Position numbers and translations under genes: made by a program. A DNA stretch of 64,000 nucleotides from Bryopsis sp. KO-2023 (lineage: Eukaryota > Chlorophyta > Ulvophyceae > Bryopsidales > Bryopsidaceae). Location: assembly GCA_030272585.1 (NCBI GenBank), contig BSYQ01000008.1:434001-498000 (forward strand), written 5' to 3'. Within the stretch, counting starts at the first letter, position 1; each line of letters starts with the position of its first letter. The notes below the pieces were generated by a model. That model did no database searches and was not told where the DNA came from. It was given only the letters and a program-made list of their open reading frames with translations. Shown here one piece after another: positions 42,375 to 53,666 of the stretch.

Positions 42375-45300
42375 AGTTCCTTATATTATCCATGCGTCCA
42401 TCCCTTCTGTGTTTTTTTTTTCTTTTCTTTTTTTAGTTTTCAAACATATTTCTACATGAACATTAAAGAAGAAGAAAAAAAAAGAACACGAAAGAAAGAA
42501 AAAAAAGAAATGTTCCTTGAGAGAATGGGATCAATTGTTATGAAATGTGTTTTTTTATCTTTTATCCTTTTTTTTATTAATTTGAGAGAGTGAGAGAAAA
42601 TTCGGGAAGATATATTTGTTTCGGTCGTTGTAAAACCAAACGAGAAAAAAAGAAGAAAAAATATAACAAAAGAAAAAAACTTCGAAAATCAAAAAAAAGA
42701 GAGAAAAGTATGTTTTATGTAGACGAGAGATTTTTTTTTTTATTTCGTTTTATTTCTTTTTTTATTTGGGAGGGGAGGGTTCACTAAGAACTACGATACT
42801 TTCTTGAAAAGAATGAGATGTTTGATTTTTTCATAATGCAGTTCACAGAAAAAAAAAGTGTGAAATTTCTGCAAGGGAAAAGAAAAACAGATAGAGAAGA
42901 AGAAGATTGGCTGTGAAATATATGTCTCAAAAATCGTAAAACTTTTTTTTTTTTTTTTTGGTTAATGTTCCGCTCTTTTTACATTTATTTTTAATGGAAT
43001 GTCTTTCGAGGTGGTTAAGGGGGGTGAGGGAAAAATTTCGGAAGGTTGGTATTGGTTTTTTTTCCGATTTTCCCATTGAATCGCTTAGGACGTACTTGTG
43101 GAATATCTGGAAAGAGTGAGGGGTAGGGGAGAAAAAAAGAGAGTGAGAGAATTTTTAATGGTGTGAGGTGGTTTTGACAGTCGTAATGTTTGTCCGAAAG
43201 GAGCGGGAAGGGAGGGTTTTTATGTTTCTTTGGGTTGTGGATTTCTGTTAAGTTTCATGGAAAAAAAAATCAATTCTCGTGTTGGTGTTAGTACTCAGGC
43301 ATTTTTCCCCCTTTTATTTTGCCCTGATGATATCTTTTGTTCCAGACGGAGAGAGTGAGTGTTGTTTTTAATACAGAAAAAAGAGAGAGAGAGAATGGGT
43401 GAGAAAGCGATGTTGTGTTTTAACTGGAATTTCTGGATGTATTTGTGAAAACATCCTTTTTTGTTTTATTAGGTGAAGAAAATCATTTAGAGAGGAAAAG
43501 AAGAAGAAAAAACAAACAAAAGAAAAAGCCAATAATGCATGTTTTTGTAGTACTAATCGGAAAGACTTTACAAAAGACTTTTAAAGGAAATGAATGTGGA
43601 GGAGAGAGATTTTCCTTGAGAAACTGCCTTCCGAGTTGAGAAATCTTCTCTCCTGTTTTACATAACCACATGTTAACGTGTGTTTTTTTTTGTTTTTTTT
43701 TGAAACACAAAAAAACCTTGATTTTTGGAAAGAGGGTGGGAAGGGAGGTCATTTTTTTTGTTTAGCCCGATCCGAAAAATCTTAAGGGGAAAAAAGAAAA
43801 AAAATATATCGAACTTACGAAAAAGAGAGGGACAACAATTTCAAAACCTGATGAGGCCTATTTGGTGAGTGGTTGGATTCATCGGAATTCAACCAAATGA
43901 TGAAATATGAAAAGATTAAAAAAAAGGGCCGGGAAAAAAAAAAAGAATGGGTTAAGAAAGATAGAGAGAGAGAAAAAAAGACTGAAGAGGAAATGGTATC
44001 CTCTGAGTGAGTGAGTGAGTGGGTGGGGCAGGGTGGTTTTTTTTTTCCTTCCTTTTTTTTGCGCATTTCTTTCCTGCTTTTTGTTGTGTAACTTTGGTAA
44101 AACATTTGAAACGTACGATTCTCGCACACCTTTGTGTAGTGTTCTTGGCTTTGTTGAAAATCAAGAAGTGCAAATTTTTTTCTATGAAGCTGCATTTCTT
44201 TCCCTGTTTAATCCCTGATATCTTGCTGTAGTGTGTGGTGATGCTTGGGGAGGATGTTTTGAAAAGCCTGCGGTTATTCTTTGGATCAACAGTCTACCCC
44301 CGTTTCTAGCTTTTGGGACCACAAAAGTAGTCCACTCCATGAACAATAGAATTCTTACTTCAGAAGTCTATCTATTCTACAAAAACCAAAAAACTCACCA
44401 CAACTGCCCATCTCCATCACCATACACCTCACACTGTGGTAAAAAGGAAATTTTACTCCACAACACCCAGCCAGCCAAAAACGAAATCAAACACAAACAA
44501 ATCACCGCAACAGCTCACCTCCTTCTTACTTTAGGGGTTGGATGCCCTTTCAAGCTCTTGAAAACGGAGCCTGGAAATGTCGCTCAAACAGTGAACCACC
44601 CGTACTCCCCCAGATTCCCTTTTTCATATTCAGTTACTGATCAATTTATGGTTCAACGCGGTGTTATTCCGTTTCCGCTGTTTTTTCCTTCCTATTCCTC
44701 ATCCGCAAATTAAGCGCACCAAATGGCAAACACCTAGGTGTGGAAAGAAAAATTGAAACTCTCCTTTTTTGGTTGCAAAAAGCATGGAATTTAAAGCTCA
44801 CAAGTTTATTTTAGCTTGTATCATGCCTGCTATCTTCAAAATGGATAGTTGAAAGGGGATAAAGGGTTTTATTCGATCGCCCAAAAAATGTTCAAAAATA
44901 CTTCACCTTCTGACAGCACCAGTCAAGACATTCTCAAGCATTTTTAAAGCATGCCCTTAAAAGAGCAAAAATCGTGTCAAGCAAAAATTCGATAGTTTCT
45001 CAACGCCCCTTAGAGAAACCTTACTCTTAAATCTTTTCCAATAAGGCACCAAGTGTTCTCAACTTTTCACCGTCAACCAAAAACACAGACTATTCCCCAG
45101 ATACTTTGCTTTTTTCAACAAAGGGAATCAAAAAGCTCGGCAAACATCTTAACCTTTAGTTGCATGATGATGATTTGATTTGATTTAGTTGCATGATGCA
45201 ACTTGCATCCCGTGTCCTTACGGCGAGAACTGGTGAGAATCCGACTTCGTTCAACAAGAAGTGATGCATCACATCGATATGACGCTATTTGTGTGACCTA

Positions 45301-45609
45301 TACAGGTCGACCTATATGTATATGTAGACGCGCGTCTACATATGGTACATCTTGTACAAGGTGCACTCGTGCGGAGGAACTTCTATGGAGGGTAAAACGA
45401 AGGTCCTGCTTCGGTTCCCGTTCCATACATGTCCCCCACTCCCGACTGCCCTGAAGCTTCCCGAGCCGCATCATTTCGCAGCCTTTTAAAGGATCCTTGG
45501 AGCAGCAGCCACCAATCTGTCCTCTGTTCAAGCTTTCACGTCTCGCCTTTAGTGAAGGAAGCTGTTTTTTTCAACTCATCGACTACTGACGCAAAAGTTA
45601 ATATCTCCG
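42375..45609. other. Homopolymer-rich spacer
   Basis: A- and T-runs up to 19 nt and GAGA-type simple sequence up to about 44200, then AT-rich DNA. The 44231-44713 frame is not convincingly coding. A 24-bp perfect palindrome lies at 45320-45343. Confidence 0.5.
45320..45343. repeat. Perfect 24-bp palindrome
   Basis: Half-site ATATGTAGACGC, 290 bp upstream of the disrupted secreted-protein gene. A shorter GACCT/AGGTC inverted repeat lies about 20 bp before it. Confidence 0.93.
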
Positions 45610-45879
45610 ATGGCCTGCTCGACGATGTTGATCACGCTGTTGGTGGCGGCCGTTGCTGTTTCTGTCGCTGGGATGCCTCCTGCGACATTGCCAAAGAGAG
45701 TCACGACCACACGGACGAGCCACCGGTCGATCACCCAGCCCACGTGCACCACAGCTCTGCAGAACATGAAAGCTTCTGGCAGGGCCGCAATCCTGGCTGA
45801 AGTGAGAAGGTCCAGGACAGTGTCACTATAGGATTTGACCCCTAATACGCTGTGAATGCGCACAGCGTATTGATTGCGC

Positions 45880-45950
45880 TTCACATCGTGCTCACTGCTC
45901 TCTACGACGTATTTACAAAACGTTGTAGAGCGCAGTGAGCACGATGTGAA
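45880..45950. repeat. 31-bp subterminal inverted repeat
   Basis: Arms 45880-45910 and 45920-45950, two mismatches, 9-nt loop. A shorter ATACGCTGTG/CACAGCGTAT hairpin (45845-45870) overlaps the end of the terminal repeat. Confidence 0.88.
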
Positions 45951-45998
45951 TCGATGCAAATGAAAAAGACGTCAAATCGGAGGCAAGCGTGGAAATGT

Positions 45999-46194
45999 CA
46001 CAGTGTTATTGGACTATTTCACAGCGTTTTTTGTTCACAGTGTTATCGGACCATTTCACAACGTTTTTGTTCACAGTGTTATCGGATCATTCCACAACGT
46101 TTTTGTCACAGTGTTATCGGACAATTTCACAGTGTTATCGGATCATTCCACAACGTTTTTGTCACGGTGTTATTGGACAATTTCACAGCGTTTT
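45999..46194. repeat. 36-bp subterminal tandem array
   Basis: About five units of the type CACAGTGTTATCGGAYCATT followed by YCACARCGTTTTTGTT; one unit is truncated. The CACAGYG core is also present in the terminal repeat, suggesting transposase-binding sites. Confidence 0.88.
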
Positions 46195-46863
46195 AAAAGA
46201 CGATATGATGCTCACAGTGATTTCTCTTTTCACAGCTTTACACCCCGTTTGTTTTACTCTGTATATATACTAAATTGTGGAGGCCAGCCCAGAATCGAAC
46301 TGAGCTATGTTCCAATCAGCCTCAATTCTGATTGATAGAGCACTGAGGTGGAATTCCTTCCCTCCAAATATTCTCTATCCCTCTTTCTTTCAATTTCTTT
46401 TTTTTCTGCCCCTTTTGTGGATTCTGCATTAGGCCTCCAATCTGACTTTAGCTCTTGTTGAGGAGCCGATCCTTCAGGTCAAAACACAGCCACCCCCACC
46501 ACCAGCAAGCTCTCCTAAACAAAGACCACCGTCACGAGGATTGGAACAAGGCGGAAACAAAGTCACAAACCTGAACCCAAATAAAAAGTTAAGTGCCTTG
46601 AACATGAAAATATGAAGCCCCTTTGAACGCCTACCTCACTGAGGTAACTTCAGTGCCTCACATACCTGGGCACCAAACCTCATTTCACCACCACTTCCTA
46701 TCATTCTGTTGTGATTCTCAGATGAACAATTTCTTCCACAGTTACCTGCCTCCGGCCATATAACATTCTATAAGCCAGTCAAAGGCTCTTTCGTCAAAGG
46801 CTTGTGATCACAAAGCCCCTAGAGAACCAGCAGTATATTTTCAGGGAATGAATGTTTTTACAA

Positions 46864-47825
46864 CTAAGCAATTTCATTCACATCAAAGAGTTCCGGTGGG
46901 TGAAGCTCTGTACATTTAATCCATCCTTCCTTGCATTTCTCACCGTTCAAACTTGCGATAGTTCTGGTCCATCGCACCCTTGAAGTGTTGTCCGAGCAAC
47001 ACAAAGCCAACGCCACTCCACAATCCCCTTCTTTGAGTGTCGAGGGGTTGACAAGAGTCCTAAAACTGGTCTTCATGCGCAAGAGTGTTTTCCTTCGTGC
47101 AGTTCTCTCGAAAATCTCTAAATCCAAACATGACCTTGTGAAACAGGCCAAGGCACTCACCAGGTTGGCAAGAGACTGCAACCACGGATAGAATGGATTC
47201 AACAAGAGGCATTGTCCCGGCCTGCACTAGTTGGCCGAGAGTGACCACTCCCAAGGGAGAGCTCAGCAAGGTCATTCATCCAACATCCCACCTGACACTA
47301 AGAATTCAATCAGATAGTTTTTGTCATCATCTAAGGCAGTTTGTCCACCTTTCAAAAAAAAAAAAATAGACAAGTAAGTACAAGTTCATGATCATCAGAG
47401 ATTTGAGAATTTCAGAGCAAAAAGTTGAAAATGCATTCATGGGTGCTGAGCCCTCACCAAAAAAATTAATAGCAGTCCCTGCAACTGTTGCAACTCACAA
47501 GGAATCACAGCAGTCTTTTGAAGGCCAAAAGTCTGCAAGTATGTTAATTATGTAGTGGAAATACACTCAACTCGCGACTGTTGCCTGGCTTCTAAATTGA
47601 GATCTAACCTTTGGAAGCCGCGACTCTTGCAGCGAGTCAAGCGACAACGCTGAGCGCAAAGGTTCGAACTCTTTTGCACTTCCAGCTTGAATCTACGACC
47701 TCAAAAGGACGTTATTCACCCAGACGCCACGTCGCACCAAACAAACACTTACCGAAAGAGACAGCGCTTGACTTCGGGTTCGTGGCTTCCGCGGACCAAT
47801 GCATCACCCCCAGAAAGTCGTCCAT
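46864..47825 (-). pseudogene. Exon-like gene fragment carried inside the CACTA-like element
   Basis: On the minus strand: ATG 47825 with good context opens a 24-codon exon (MDDFLGVMHWSAEATNPK start) ending in a GTAAGT donor at 47752. An acceptor at 47350 continues in phase (GQTALDDDKNYLIEFLV) to a stop. A shifted frame then resumes (MTLLSSPLGVVTLGQLV) to a GTGAGT donor, and a further acceptor joins in phase 1 to a final exon ending at 46864. A single missing base near 47275-47285 would explain the shift, so I read it as a decayed, possibly captured host gene. No family recognised. Confidence 0.5.
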
Positions 47826-48971
47826 TTTCACTTGACGCGACGGCGAGCCGTGTCTGCGTCGCCCAACTTTCCCACGCTCGCGATGCTTCGGAGATCTTCG
47901 ATCATAACCCCTGGAGTTCGATTTGGTTGTGCTAATCTTGGGGATTCTAAATGATGTTAATTAATATTCACCGACCACTTTTTTCACTTGACCAACTCCT
48001 GGAACTGGGATACCTTTCGCTTTCTCTTGGTCCAACGCTTTACCAAAACCATATGTGAACGAACCCTGGAACAAGAACGGGATGTAAGGGCTTTACGAGT
48101 TCCAGTATGCGACTCGTTTTCGACCTCCTGGGTGACATTTTCACCGGCCCCCTCAGGCGACGCAAGGGGATCGTTGCCTCTAGCTTAAAGCTCGTCTATG
48201 GCGATACAACACGGCCTTGCAACGCGTTCCAAAACAAAAAAAAACTTCCACAAGGCATGCTAACCACGAAAGAAAACAAACAAACATGAGCCTTCTTCCT
48301 AAAAACATCCCAAAAACAGTTGATAAGATTCCGTGCAAGAAGGGCCCAGAAGGTCTCTATCCAGAGCAAAACGCCAAGGGGAGTCGAACCCCGTCACCTC
48401 AGGCCGTCTCCTGTGCGTTTTACCAGTTTTTTTCTAAAAATTATTTTCCTTGACGTCTTGTGGTCGTGGGGGTCCGAAACTGATACGCGAAAAAAGAGCC
48501 CACAACGCCACTGACCGACGCAAATTGCCAAGTGAAGTCAAACGCCGTCATATCGAGCCGTTTCCCTCGCGTTTCAAGCGTGAACTCCCCTTTTCGTTTT
48601 CAGCGCTTGTGTTCGCCAGAATTGTCGCAAATTTTCACAGCGTATTAGGGGTCAAATCCTATAGTGTGTACGAGGAAACTTGGTACAAGAACGAGGACGT
48701 CCAAATCACGGATATTAAGGTCGAAGGCAGCTCTGGCAAAATTAGTGGAAGCGTAAAATACACCACATCCAAGTCTAGGTCCGGTGGGACCAAGATTTGT
48801 TTCGACACGAGATACACGGTGGATATTGAGGGAGGGTGCACACACAAGAACTACAGCTACAAGCAATCGAAAAATCGATGGACAAGAGTGAGAAAGTGCA
48901 GGGCTGTTGCCGATATAGTTTGTGACGTCGTTATCACGACTGGTGAACCTTCAGAGGTAGCCTGTCCGTAA

Positions 48972-50386
48972 TTGGAGCCACAGCTCTGATCAGAGGAGGA
49001 GGCCTCATGAGGAGGCTGTATAGATGTTGGGACTGGAGTTTTTAGGTCTACTAGTGGTTGGATAGTTTCAGTAAAAATGCACACAGCTTTGCAGTCCGTG
49101 CTGAAGATTCGCCGGCCCCTGCAGTGGCTTTTTGATTGTTGTGGGAACTGGAGCTAACTTTATGTTAACGTTGAATTTATACTGCTCAAATGGGAGTGGT
49201 TCACTTGGCAGGAGAAGGGATATGATTTACATTCTTATTTGTTTGTTTCGAATTGTTTGGTGCGGGTGGATGATTGCCACTTGCGATAAAAGTACTCAAG
49301 GAGTTGGGGTTAAACGTAGTTTAAACAATTTTGTAATTTGCAAACAATTGCTTGCTCATTCACCAAGTCTTGTTCTTCTGTTTTACTTGATTGTCATTTA
49401 AGGGGAATTGTTCGTTTTTGTAGAGGTTCTTTTGTCGAGACGCTGGGACTCTCCCCCCAAGAGTTCTTGAAAACTTACTACGTCTAGTAAACGTGTTTGC
49501 ACATTTTTCATGTATTTCAATCACTTGCACACTGAAATGAAACAGAACGACTCAATCGTTAACACACAACTTTTCACACTTGGGATCAAAACTCAACTGC
49601 CATCCAATTTCTCTTGTGTTTTGAATACTTCTACACGCGTTGTGACGATTCTTGTAGGGCAGCATTCAATGTTTCAAATCATTGCACTTTGGATCAATCA
49701 AGGACGTATGTCGAGCTTCTTTAAGAGCTTTCTTTTCTGGCCTTGATATATCCACACAAGACAAGGTCTAAAATATGCATGCCATCGATGGCAAGCTGCT
49801 CCTGGTATCAGGAGCAGCAAATTGGGCTTTCATGATGAAAGCCCAAGTTTCATCCCAATCCTTTGGACCAAATAGTACAAACACGGAAAGCAGAGCAGGA
49901 TTCTTCCACATATGTGGAAAAAACAGAAAAATGCGCAACGGATCCTAACAGGAAACACCCACTTCATGGTTTCCACCCCTTTCTTTCCCTCATTTTCGAT
50001 TTTTCGCTTGAAGGAGTATTGGTTGGCTTGTGAAATGAAGGACGTTGATAATAAGATGCTCGATTGCTGTTCCGTTGTTATTAAATGTTATGCAATTGAG
50101 TTTGGGATGTGTTTTGGAGAAGGTGGTATTAAAGCAACCTGATAAAAGCTGGATGGAGAGAAAGGAAACAGAATTACAACCCAGCACTCGATCGTTTGCA
50201 TACATATCCCAAACCCCTATTCTAATTGCTGCCAGCTCCTGTTGAGTCATCCATCTGCCCATCTTTTTTCATAGAGATGCTTCACAGCGACTCACCCTAC
50301 CATAAATAATCAGTTCTTTTCCAGTGGAATTTCTAGTGATCATGTATCCCCCAGCAATCTATTTCACACTAAAAACCAGATTGCCT
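48972..50386. other. Spacer with a palindrome cluster
   Basis: AT-rich DNA without convincing genes. It holds the 3' region of the split gene, three adjacent palindromes at 49780-49846, and the 3' region of the minus-strand gene ending at 50387. Confidence 0.5.
49780..49846. repeat. Three adjacent perfect palindromes
   Basis: TGCCATCGATGGCA (49780-49793); GCTGCTCCTG with its complement around GTAT (49795-49818); TTGGGCTTTCAT with its complement around G (49822-49846). All are perfect and separated by 1 and 3 nt. Confidence 0.93.
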
Positions 50387-53300
50387 TCAGGCGTCGTCCC
50401 CATCCACTTTCATTCTCAAATCCTCGCTCCAAAAGGATCGAATCGCTGCAATGTTTTCTTCCCGTTGCTTTTCCAGTTTCTTGGAAGCCTCGAGGTCGAA
50501 CGCTGTCCAAGCCAACTGGAATTCCTCCTGAGCACACCGCCCCATTGCCCGAACAATCATGCAGTACTCGGTCCTTAAAAACCTCAGCCACTCCAAAAAC
50601 CAAGTAGCCCTCCCCCTCCTCGAAGCGTACTCACATCTCGGGCATTCTGTTTTCTGAATCCGATCTGCCCAAGTATGTTGAAGTTTTTCCCAGCCAACGG
50701 CGATTTCCATCAGCACCCTCTTGGTTTCTTTGTTCCCTTCTCGGCAGTCAGACGACAATGCAAAATGCTGGGGTTCTTTGAATCCAAGCTCCAGGGCTAA
50801 AGATGCCAGAAACTCCATCTCCGCATGCCTCGCAAATTGCACGATCGAAGTCTTCCCACGGAAACAAACAACGTGTCGATGCGCCCCCCTCCGGCAGTTC
50901 CATATCCATCCTTTTGTTGCCAACTTTTCTTCATCCATATCCTCTATTCTCATTTTGGAGCAAATGGAACATCTTACATTCGGCTCCACAGTCGACCCGG
51001 CTGTGCCGAATTCTGTTCTGTATCTTTTTTCAGGGTTTTTTCCGTCCTTCTCCAATTCTTTGGCGGGTGGGTGGAGCTCTCTTTTTTGGCCAGATTGAAG
51101 GCTTCCGAGGTTTGGTATTGGCAGGAAACTGTCCAGGTTGAGTAATGGGCTAAATACTGGAAGCATTGTTTTGCCATTTACCCTTCCAACCTTTCGAATG
51201 AAACGGGAAAAAACAAACAAACACAAAACAAGACAAAGAACACGTACCTGAGTCACCTTGGGAAATTATGACTCATTATTATTCATCATCCAATTTTCAA
51301 TTTCGTTTCACACCAAATAGGCGCTTGTTTCATGTGTTACATAAGCGTTAAATTTCTTTCCTTTTTTCCAATGGGGGGTGGTTCGGAATTTACAAAAGCC
51401 CAGGTCGTCGAAAAAAGGGAAGCTTTCTTTTATTAAAAAAATAAGATATAAAAATCCTCACCATGTGGTTTGGATTTTTTATGTCTTGCAAAAGCCCGGT
51501 CCACGTCCACCTCTCCAAAATCATAGTGAATTTGTTCACGGTGTATAACTGAAATGGATCGCACAAGATATCCTCCAACGCCTTTTTCAACTCATCAGCA
51601 GTCTATATAATCGAGCCAAAATGCACAGACACAGATAAAATTACACCAACACTCATTCTGGCAGCAAATCCCTGTTTTTGCAAGAAGATGATTTCGTTAA
51701 TTCGTTTTATTTCGTTCTTTCGTTTTATTTCGTTATTTCGTTTTATTTCGTTATTTCATTATTTCGTTTCATAAGGGTGAGAAAAAAGAAAAATTGAAAG
51801 TGTTACGGGGCACTCAACTTGCCTGAAATTTGTTCATTTGCAGATTGCCTCGTCTGACAAATCCTAGACAGGTTGAATTCTTAAGCTTGTGGCTGTCGCT
51901 GCCAGTTTGCATCCAGTCCACAGGGATTTTTTGCTTCCACAACTCCTTCAGATCTACCTTGGATCCATCTGCAACCATCAACACCTGACCCAACCCCCCC
52001 CCCAAAAAAAAAAAGATTAAAAATTTGAAAAACAAATATATAACAAATAAGTCAAATGAAAATTAAGAAACGAATACATATAACGTAAATTGGAAGAGCA
52101 GAAATACTAAATTTAAAAAAATTAAAACAAAACAATTGTTTTTGGAATAAGAAAAAAATAAAAATAGATCTGGATGAATTAATAAATATTGTAGAGCGGT
52201 GGGGAAATATCACTCATTCGCATAGTGCATGGGGCTTTGAATATTGATGTACCACACTTGAAAAAAAAATAAAAAAAAAAAAAAAATAAAAAACTAAAAA
52301 AACTAAAACTAAAAATAATAAGAAGAATAAGAAGAATAAGAATAAAATAAGAATGGGGTCTAGACTCACAAAGTCAATGTTCGCTTGCTGAGAGTTGCTG
52401 GATTGATGGTCGCCCAACTCGCTTGTAGTCTCTGAGCCCTATTCACGTGAAAACCAAAACCTCACCAAAAAAAAACTGATCTAAAACTTGAACAACTAGA
52501 AAGCACTGCCTGTCATAGATACATCCACCACGAGAGGGAATGCAAAAAAGCAAAGGGCTGAACGTTGTTTATTTTTTCAGGTAATTAAGGATCAATTCTT
52601 TGAATTTTTTTAATTTCCATCACTTTGATTTCACTCGCGAAATAACACAGAAAAAAAAATGCCAGGGCCCCTGCCCAAACACAGAAAAAAAAAGGAGAAA
52701 GAACGCAAAAAAGAAGAAAACGAAAAGAATTCCAGGAGAGTACCGTGCTTTCGTCCAACAGGGATATCACTTCTGCACAACTAGGGGGCTCCACATATTC
52801 TTGTGGTTCTTCTTTCACTTGATCGTCAATTCCAGCAATATCTGTGAAATAAAAAAGGGAAAAAATTGGAATGCACGTGGATCTTCCCACAGCATCGCAC
52901 TGCCCATCTGTTGCGTAAATGAGTGGGGTCTTTCGATTTATCTCTTTAAAAAAAAAAAACAAACAAGCAGCATTGACTGGAGAAGCACCTTCCTCACAGC
53001 CTGCAGGGGGGTTCGCCGATACTTCATGCTGTGAAGGCGGATGTACCACCGCTTTTTTTTCTACCTTTTTGTTTTTATCATTACCCGTGGACACCTGCGC
53101 CAGTCACAGTTCTTTATCCCTTTCTCAAAAAAGATATCAAGAAAATTATGACAAAAGGATTAAAAAAAAAGAAAAAGTGGGGGGGGGGGGAACCCCAAAA
53201 AGTTGAGACTGAAGTGGGGTCCATGAAGAATGCACAACATCCACAGCAACAACGTACAAAAAAGAGCATGTCAGAAATTAATAGGTTTACATACATACAT

Positions 53301-53666
53301 AGTTTGGAAGTCATTTCTTTTTTAAAGCCACATTTGCATCGATGCAAACCCCATCTGCATCCCTTGCAAAAAAATGTGTTCAAACATTATCCAGCCTCAC
53401 ACCTTGGGGTCCAAGGGGTTGAAACTCATGTCAGTCTGAGCGAAGTGCGACTCCGTGTACTTGTCCAGGAACCCTTCCCCTATGTGCTTCGGAATGAGCG
53501 AATCATTCATCGCATGTTGAACATTAAAAAATATTTGAGCAGGCTTCCAGTTTTTGGCCTGAGCCATTCTCCCAAAGGAGTTCAACATGGAGGAAGCGGC
53601 GGTTTCTTTCTCATCGTCCTCCAACTCCGCCAAACTCTTGAAAAAAGAGATCAACCTGTCTGACAT
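50387..53666 (-). CDS. Novel SUMO-motif/zinc-module family, member B
   Basis: Seven exons on the minus strand: 53666-53403, 53094-52965, 52841-52744, 52438-52370, 51984-51823, 51602-51462, 51190-50387 (555 aa; phases consistent). One donor is the non-canonical CAG/GCAAGT. Residues 1-75 are a helical domain (MSDRLISFFKSLAELED ... NWKPAQIFFNVQHAMND ... HIGEGFLDKYTES) nearly the same as in member A. Residues 140-144 are VKEEP, a psi-K-x-E sumoylation consensus, followed at 156-164 by VISLLDEST, a SUMO-interaction motif with acidic flank. Exons 5-6 encode a 101-residue region absent from A (KVDLKELWKQKIPVDWM, LEDILCDPFQLYTVNKF). The C-terminal module has C362, C365, C387, H394, C397 and a later ECPRC. 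Probably nuclear. A non-coding or short first exon may lie upstream, as in A. Confidence 0.75.

Larger units (their letters stand above)
45824..48666. mobile_element. CACTA (EnSpm/CMC)-like DNA transposon, non-autonomous
   Basis: 2843 bp with perfect 33-bp terminal inverted repeats (45824-45856 and 48634-48666) beginning CACTATAGGATTTGACC, flanked by a 3-bp target duplication TGT (45821-45823 and 48667-48669). CACTA ends plus 3-bp duplications define the superfamily. Subterminal structure: an extra 31-bp inverted repeat (45880-45910 with 45920-45950, two mismatches) and a 36-bp tandem array at 45999-46194. The interior has no transposase frame. It holds minus-strand exon-like pieces (46864-47825) and a Pol III B-box-like motif GGTTCGACTCC on the minus strand near 48370-48400. 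Confidence 0.9.
45610..48971 (+). pseudogene. Small secreted-protein gene split by a CACTA-like transposon
   Basis: The 5' part, 45610-45823, encodes a signal peptide (MACSTMLITLLVAAVAVSVA) and about 50 further residues; the transposon then brings a stop within two codons. The 3' part, 48670-48971, encodes about 100 residues with five cysteines (KICFDTRYTVDI, GGCTHKNYSYKQ, VRKCRAVADIVCDVV, a final VACP) to a TAA. Using one copy of the TGT duplication, the split codon (T from 45823, AC from 48670) joins the two parts in the same frame, for 171 residues without a break. So this was an intronless secreted protein of unknown function before the insertion. A product could still form only if the element is excised, or spliced out by sites I have not identified. 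Confidence 0.8.

Noticed and set aside
44231..44713. 160-codon plus-strand ORF
   Set aside because: First part starts from a non-ATG codon; composition is irregular and no motif is present.
45999..46194. CRISPR array
   Set aside because: The units are contiguous tandem repeats without unique spacers, inside a transposon of a eukaryotic genome.
46270..46345. Possible tRNA on the minus strand inside the CACTA-like element
   Set aside because: Only a degenerate T-arm (AGTTCGATTCT); the other arms do not fold.
48450..48666. N-terminal extension of the split secreted-protein gene (frame open from 48450)
   Set aside because: These codons lie inside the transposon, ending in its terminal repeat; they are not part of the host gene.
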